A DNA stretch of 35,385 nt from Candidatus Sarmatiella mevalonica (lineage in GTDB: Bacteria; Pseudomonadota; Alphaproteobacteria; Rickettsiales; Rickettsiaceae), in the NCBI RefSeq assembly GCF_016751895.1, contig NZ_JACVVM010000004.1, positions 1-35,385 on the forward strand. Direction: 5' to 3'. Below are positions 35,160-35,385 of the stretch, piece after piece. Both the position numbers and the translations under genes were made by a program. The notes beneath the pieces are model-generated. The model was not told the origin of the DNA and did not search any database. It was given only the letters and a program-made list of their open reading frames with translations. Within the stretch, counting starts at the first letter, position 1. Every line of letters starts with the position of its first letter.

Positions 35160-35385
35160 TAGTAAATTAATTTGAGGTAGCGTATTTAAAAAAGAAAGAT
35201 AACGAAGCAAAAAGACTCTGAAAGTCAGAAATTTTCTGCTTAACCCATCGCTTCATATTAGCCCAAAATTTCTCTATTGGGTTAAAATCAGGTGAATAAG
35301 GAGGAAGAAAAATTACCTTACAACCAACAGATTCAATGAGATCTTTTGTCTTTTGTGATCTGTGAAATGCAGCGTTATCCATTAT
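35160..35385 (-). mobile_element. IS630-family insertion sequence, second type, cut by window end (copy 3)
   Basis: One end is visible, starting TAGTAAATTAATTTGAGGTAGC after a TA. Inside is the 3' part of a transposase (stop at 35167): VIFLPPYSPDFNPIEKFWAN holds the last acidic residue, and MDNAAFHRS the second. The sequence differs clearly from copies 1 and 2 in both terminus and protein, so it is a separate IS630 type. The visible catalytic part has no stops. The rest lies outside the window. Confidence 0.88.

Noticed and set aside
1-35385. CRISPR arrays and tRNA or rRNA genes
   Set aside because: No regularly spaced short direct repeats were seen. No T-loop signature in a cloverleaf context or rRNA-like stretch was found on either strand.

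Overview
The window looks like chromosome from an obligate intracellular alphaproteobacterium of the order Rickettsiales. It is AT-rich and loosely packed, with small scattered operons. It carries a second-type VirB4 ATPase, isolated nuoE and nuoN, frataxin, PHB-type reductases, FabI, ThyX and many decayed insertion sequences. A motA-motB pair fits a flagellated lineage such as Midichloriaceae better than Rickettsia itself. This placement is inferred from gene content; no marker gene was compared with a database.

Layout. 1-132: partial copy of a palindromic repeat. 287-3948 (minus): hemW, a SPOR-domain protein, argS. 4030-4356 (plus): an A-type Fe-S carrier. 4432-5037 (minus): type I IPP isomerase. 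5038-6128: gene-poor, with a MITE nested in a repeat copy and one possible 47-residue ORF. 6129-10138 (minus): mtaB, prs, dnaA. 10314-12381 (plus): truA, fabI, an MnhE-like antiporter subunit. 12540-19036 (minus): phaB, a small unknown protein, pheS, virB4, bdhA and a lipoprotein. 19205-23960 (plus): nadK, thyX, a PpiD-like foldase, kdsB, recR. 23961-25772: repeat remnants, a decayed IS630 and a full repeat copy. 25775-26691 (minus): nuoE and cyaY. 26861-32575 (plus): a binding-protein/UPF0126 fusion, nuoN, birA, tadA, motA, motB. 32650-35385: a nest of decayed IS630, IS1-like and IS4-family elements.

The most striking signal is a dispersed palindromic repeat of 90-150 bp. Its ends are near-perfect inverted repeats built on ATTAGACCTCTTTC / GAAAGAGGTCTAAT. 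I count eight full, partial or relic copies. One lies in frame inside mtaB as 30 extra codons. A relic lies in nuoN in the same reading frame. One copy interrupts an IS4 transposase between 5-bp direct repeats, which shows that it moves. One has itself been invaded by an IS630-derived MITE. This behaviour matches that of the Rickettsia palindromic elements (RPEs), but I cannot assign it to a named family.

Functionally the window is mostly housekeeping: translation and tRNA modification (argS, pheS, truA, tadA, mtaB), replication and repair (dnaA, recR), nucleotides and cofactors (prs, thyX, nadK, birA, hemW), Fe-S supply and respiration (A-type carrier, cyaY, nuoE, nuoN), fatty acid and LPS precursors (fabI, kdsB) and hydroxybutyrate metabolism (phaB, bdhA). 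Host-interaction or motility functions are virB4 and motAB.
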